Assembly (NCBI RefSeq): GCF_009295635.1
Contig: NZ_WHIW01000019.1
Location: 1 to 34,782, forward strand
DNA from: Alkalilimnicola sp. S0819
GTDB taxonomy: Bacteria; Pseudomonadota; Gammaproteobacteria; Nitrococcales; WHIW01
Direction: 5' to 3'
DNA length: 34,782 nt
Part shown: in pieces, positions 31,955-34,782 of the stretch
Layout: each line of letters opens with the position of its first letter
Numbering within the stretch: position 1 is the stretch's first letter
Made by a program: the position numbers and the translations under genes
The notes under the pieces: model-generated
Seen by the model: only the letters and a program-made list of their open reading frames with translations
What the model was told of the DNA's origin: nothing
Database searches by the model: none

Positions 31955-32353
31955 ATGAGTGCGGTGCCGGGTCAGCAGCGACGGCGTCATCTTCGCGTCC
32001 GGCCCTTGCCGGACGAGCCGGTGTGGGTGGATGTGAACGGGGAGGACTTCGTCGATGTGCTGCCCGCGGTGGATATCAGCGAGGGCGGCGTAGGGGTGCG
32101 GGTGCCTCATCGCTTCGAGGGCTGTGGCATAGACGCCGAGGTGGCGCTGATCATCAGCCTGCCCGGTGCGACAAAGCGCAGCATCACCACCCACGGGCGC
32201 ATCCGCCATGTCTCTCAAGCCGCATTCGGTATCGTCTTCGCGCCGCTCAAACCCGCCGATCGGCGGGCTATCCGCGACTATGTGCATCGCCGTGCCTACG
32301 GCGGCTCCTGGTGGCGACGGCTACTCAAGCAAGCGACGCCCGAATCTGCGTAG
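31955..32353 (+). CDS. PilZ domain protein
   Basis: A 132-residue single-domain PilZ protein, a likely cyclic-di-GMP receptor. The binding residues are present: RRHLR (R10 and R14 as RxxxR) and DISEGG (D40, S42, G45 as D/NxSxxG). A strand-rich barrel follows, with RSITTHGRIRHVSQAAFGIVFAPL, then a basic C-terminal helix RAIRDYVHRRAYGGSWWRRLLKQ that could act as effector surface. ATG 31955 follows GGGGGAA; the frame extends upstream to 31673 only as a shadow of the acyltransferase gene. The output partner is not indicated by neighbours. A hairpin shared with the convergent gene follows the stop. Confidence 0.9.
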   Translation: MSAVPGQQRRRHLRVRPLPDEPVWVDVNGEDFVDVLPAVDISEGGVGVRVPHRFEGCGIDAEVALIISLPGATKRSITTHGRIRHVSQAAFGIVFAPLKPADRRAIRDYVHRRAYGGSWWRRLLKQATPESA

Positions 32354-32357
32354 CCCG

Positions 32358-32411
32358 CTTGCCGCCCGGGGGGGAAGCCGGGGCGCGCTTTTCCCGGGAC
32401 CTGGCGGCAAG
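32358..32411. terminator. Bidirectional hairpin between the PilZ and FAH genes
   Basis: Perfect 9-bp arms cttgccgcc (32358-32366) and ggcggcaag (32403-32411) enclose a region with two cccggg blocks that can pair inside. It begins four bases after the PilZ stop and ends 44 bases past the stop of the convergent gene. There is no clear T-tract. Confidence 0.4.
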
Positions 32412-32455
32412 GTCTTCGATCCCGCCTTGCGCAGCATCGCGGCGACGGCGTGGGG

Positions 32456-33331
32456 TCAGGCGTCGACCACCGTGTTGCGAATCACCCCAATGCCTTCCAC
32501 TTCACATTCGACCACCGATCCCGCTTGCAGGAACTCCGGCGGGGTGCGGGCGAAGCCCACCCCGTCGGGGGTGCCGGTGGCGATGATGTCGCCGGGCTCC
32601 AGGGTCATGCTCTGCGAGAGGATGGCGATGGTGCGGGCGACGCTGAAGATCTGGTCTCGGGTATGGCCTTCCTGTTTCAGCGCGCCGTCCACACGGCAGC
32701 GCAGGGTCAGATTCTGGGGGTCGGGCACCTGGTCGGCGCTCAGTAGCCACGGCCCCATGGGGCAGCCCTGATCCATGCTCTTGCCCAGGAAGAACTGTTT
32801 GTGGCGGAACTGCAGATCGCGCATGGAAAGATCATTGAGCACGGTGTAGCCGAAGACATGGTCCAGGGCCTGCTCTTCAGGGATGTGCCTGCCGCCCTTG
32901 CCTATCACCAACGCCAGTTCCACCTCCCAGTCCAGCTGTTCGGTCACCGCGGTATCCAGCGGAATTCGCGCATAGGGGCCGGTGACACTGGTGACCGCCT
33001 TGGTGAATACCACCGGGTGCTCCGGCAGCTTCGCCTGCCTGCCCTGCACGGCGAAGGATTCGGCGGCGTGGGCGGCATAATTGAGCCCCAGGCAAATCAC
33101 GTTCTTCGCCGGGCGGGGGATGGGGGCGAGCAATTTCTCGCGCAGCAGCGGCACGAGCTCGCCGTGTTCGCCGATGGCGGCCAGGATGGATTCGCGCTCG
33201 GCGGCCTTTCGTTCTATGAACGCCAGCAGTGTCTGGGGGCAGTCGCCGCGCCGGGGCGCCAGCCTGATGTGATCACCCTCGACCAGCCCCCAGCGGGGGG
33301 TGTCTTCGTGCTGATAACTTGCAAACCTCAT
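32456..33331 (-). CDS. Fumarylacetoacetate hydrolase family protein
   Basis: A 291-residue FAH-fold enzyme. An N-terminal domain (1-70) starts MRFASYQHEDTPRWGLVEGDHI. The catalytic domain has CLGLNYAAHAAE (80-91), PVVFTKAVTSVTGPYARI, the metal ligands E136 and E138 in DWEVELALVIGK and D167 in VLNDLSMRDLQFRHKQFFLGKSMDQGCPMGPWL, and GDIIATGTPDGVGFARTPPEFLQAGSVVECEVEGIG near the end. The family covers acylpyruvate hydrolases, oxaloacetate decarboxylases and catabolic hydratases or isomerases, so the substrate remains open. It stands alone on the minus strand and is divergent from the SelW-like gene, with 101 bp between. Confidence 0.92.
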   Translation of the reverse strand: MRFASYQHEDTPRWGLVEGDHIRLAPRRGDCPQTLLAFIERKAAERESILAAIGEHGELVPLLREKLLAPIPRPAKNVICLGLNYAAHAAESFAVQGRQAKLPEHPVVFTKAVTSVTGPYARIPLDTAVTEQLDWEVELALVIGKGGRHIPEEQALDHVFGYTVLNDLSMRDLQFRHKQFFLGKSMDQGCPMGPWLLSADQVPDPQNLTLRCRVDGALKQEGHTRDQIFSVARTIAILSQSMTLEPGDIIATGTPDGVGFARTPPEFLQAGSVVECEVEGIGVIRNTVVDA

Positions 33332-33432
33332 CGCAAAACCTGCTCTTTATCGTTGAACCTGCCGTGAAAGAGTCCACGTCGCGTCAGCCTGAACGTATAC
33401 TGGGCGGCGTTTTCTCGAAACCGGAGCCTGCC

Positions 33433-33708
33433 ATGGCGAGCCCGCGTCTGGAAATACATTATTGCAGCCAGTGCCGCTTCATACTGCGGGCATCCTGGCT
33501 GGCGCAGGAGCTGTTGTTCACCTTCGGCGAGACCCTGGGGGAAGTGGCGCTGGTGCCGGGCAGCGGCGGCGTGTTCCAGCTGTGGCTGGAGGGCGAGAAA
33601 CTGTTCGATCGACGGGAGCAGGGACGTTTCCCCGAATCCAAGGAACTCAAACAGGCCGTGCGCGACCGGGTGGAGCCCGGGCGCGATCTTGGCCATAGCG
33701 AGCGATGA
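33433..33708 (+). CDS. SelT/SelW/SelH (Rdx) family thioredoxin-like protein
   Basis: A 91-residue Rdx-type protein. The redox motif CSQC (Cys11, Cys14) sits in LEIHYCSQCRFILRASWLAQELL. It is the cysteine version of the CxxU motif of selenoprotein W. The rest, GEVALVPGSGGVFQLWLEGEKLFDRREQGRFPESKELKQAVRD, is the usual short thioredoxin-like fold. It may interact with glutathione or partner thiols; the exact role is unknown. ATG 33433 fits the family start, with GGAGCC upstream; the open frame to 33319 is extra. The stop overlaps the L,D-transpeptidase start as ATGA, so the two are co-translated. Confidence 0.92.
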   Translation: MASPRLEIHYCSQCRFILRASWLAQELLFTFGETLGEVALVPGSGGVFQLWLEGEKLFDRREQGRFPESKELKQAVRDRVEPGRDLGHSER

Positions 33709-34649
33709 GAGTGTTGCAGCGATTGATCATGCTGGCCGCCCTGGTGGTCTCGGGCCTGGCCCCGGCGGCGGAGTACAGCCTGCCGCCGGACGATGTGAAC
33801 ATCATAGGCCGGCTGCAGTGGGTGGAAGCGTCGGAGGAGGACACTCTGATCGATATCGGGCTTCGCCACGGGGTGGGTTATGAGGAGATAGTCGCCGCCA
33901 ACCCCGATGTGGACCCGTTTCTGCCCGGCGCCGGCACACAGGTGCTACTGCCGACTCGCTACATCCTCCCCTCCGGGCCGCGGGAAGGGCTGGTGCTGAA
34001 CCTGGCCGAACTGCGGATCTATTATTATCCCCCGGCGCAGCGCGGCAAGCCCCGCACCGTGGAAACCTACCCGGTGGGCATCGGGCGGATGGACTGGCAG
34101 ACGCCCCTGGGCGAGACGAGGATCACCGCCAAGATCGAAGACCCGGTCTGGTATCCGCCGGCCTCCATCCGCGCCGAGGCCCGGGCCCAGGGCGAGGAAA
34201 TGCCCCGGCAGGTGCCCGCCGGGCCGGATAACCCGCTGGGCCGACATGCCATGACGCTGGGCCTGCCCGGCTATCTGATTCACGGCACCAACCGCCCCAT
34301 GGGGGTGGGCATGCGGGTGAGCCATGGCTGCGTGCGCATGATGCCCGAGCATATCGAGAGCCTGATCTACCGGGTGTCGGTGGACACGCCGGTGCGCATC
34401 GTCGACGAGCGCTACAAGGTGGGCTGGTTCGCGGGGCAGTTGTATCTGGAGGCACACCCGGCGCCGGACGGCCAGGTGATCGAGGCCGGGTCGGCTGAAC
34501 AGGCGGCCTTCGCCAAAATTGCCCAGCAGTTGAGCGCCCGGCCGCACCGGGTGGACACGACGCGGGTGCGTGAGGCGCTGGGGCACAGTCGCGGGGTGCC
34601 GGTGCCCATCAGCCGGGACGGGATGGTGCTGGCGGCGGGTCCGCGCTAG
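33705..34649 (+). CDS. L,D-transpeptidase (YkuD), ErfK/YbiS type
   Basis: A 314-residue exported enzyme that forms cross-links in peptidoglycan or attaches lipoprotein to it. The signal peptide ends near PAA-E23. A LysM-like segment (about 38-85) has EEDTLIDIGLRHGVGYEEIVAANPDVDPFLPGAGTQVLLP. The YkuD domain (about 95-230) carries HGTN (193-196) and SHGCVRM (206-212) with catalytic Cys209. The C-terminal 90 residues are typical of the ErfK/YbiS group and hold no clear extra domain. It is translationally coupled to the upstream SelW-like gene. A 98-nt inverted repeat follows 22 bp after the stop. Confidence 0.94.
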   Translation: MRVLQRLIMLAALVVSGLAPAAEYSLPPDDVNIIGRLQWVEASEEDTLIDIGLRHGVGYEEIVAANPDVDPFLPGAGTQVLLPTRYILPSGPREGLVLNLAELRIYYYPPAQRGKPRTVETYPVGIGRMDWQTPLGETRITAKIEDPVWYPPASIRAEARAQGEEMPRQVPAGPDNPLGRHAMTLGLPGYLIHGTNRPMGVGMRVSHGCVRMMPEHIESLIYRVSVDTPVRIVDERYKVGWFAGQLYLEAHPAPDGQVIEAGSAEQAAFAKIAQQLSARPHRVDTTRVREALGHSRGVPVPISRDGMVLAAGPR

Positions 34650-34671
34650 TCGAGCTACGGGCGCCCGAAGG

Positions 34672-34769
34672 GACCGTCTGTCGCGTTCCCAGCCCGCGTT
34701 GCGTCTCTTGGCAAGGGCTGCGGCCATTGCCCGCGAGACGCGCCTTGGCTGCGAACGCGACAGACGGTC
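34672..34769. repeat. 98-nt nested inverted repeat at the right edge
   Basis: Outer arms of 17 bp match perfectly (34672-34688 and 34753-34769). After one mismatch five more bases pair (34690-34694 with 34747-34751). Inside, gcgtctc (34701-34707) pairs with gagacgc (34735-34741), and ggcaa (34710-34714) with ttgcc (34727-34731). No T-tract follows. It could be a strong terminator of the L,D-transpeptidase gene, a REP/MITE-like element or a structured RNA. Confidence 0.8.
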
Positions 34770-34782
34770 AGAGGCCCATGGG

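Noticed and set aside
1-34782. tRNA, rRNA, CRISPR or defence-island genes
   Set aside because: None recognised on either strand by reading; no array of direct repeats with spacers is present.

Overview
The window is 34.8 kb of GC-rich bacterial chromosome, densely packed with genes on both strands. Several families point to a gammaproteobacterium: a monomeric NADP isocitrate dehydrogenase, E. coli-like GdhA and YghU, YicG, NudL, YafJ and HflK/HflC. The overall flavour is that of Ectothiorhodospiraceae/Chromatiales-like organisms, but that placement is an inference from gene families and base composition only. I saw no rRNA, tRNA, CRISPR array or prophage.

Layout. The left edge (1-121) looks like the end of an IS5-type insertion sequence that has replaced the 5' end of a DUF427 gene. 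Then come selO, a 71-nt perfect palindrome, ytoQ, and a DUF2868 membrane protein overlapping a DUF3482 GTPase. From 5.8 to 8.8 kb a DrrA/DrrB-type ABC exporter is followed by an iron-dependent alcohol dehydrogenase. From 8.85 to 12.6 kb lie a LemA lipoprotein, two TPM-domain proteins, an alpha/beta hydrolase and a DUF2959 lipoprotein. yicG and yghU lie on the minus strand, divergent from icd (monomeric IDH), which is followed by gdhA. Together icd and gdhA make and consume 2-oxoglutarate and NADPH.

From 22.2 down to 19.1 kb on the minus strand is a tight four-gene operon: an arylsulfotransferase-type (ASST) protein, a 74-aa and a 131-aa membrane protein, and a PAPS-type sulfotransferase. It is the best candidate for an undescribed system. 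hflK-hflC (minus) and a glycerophosphodiester phosphodiesterase (plus) are divergent. The phosphodiesterase appears to lack a normal start codon where its conserved N-terminus should begin.

From 29.7 down to 25.6 kb is a complete aapJQMP amino-acid ABC transporter operon. Divergent from it is nudL-yafJ-acyltransferase-PilZ. The right end holds a fumarylacetoacetate hydrolase-family gene, a SelW-like Rdx protein overlapping an L,D-transpeptidase, and a long nested inverted repeat at the window edge.

Four gaps exceed 300 bp (5350-5814, 16914-17443, 18785-19137, 22196-22754). No convincing gene was seen in any of them. Several intergenic hairpins without clear U-tracts are listed as possible terminators or structured elements.
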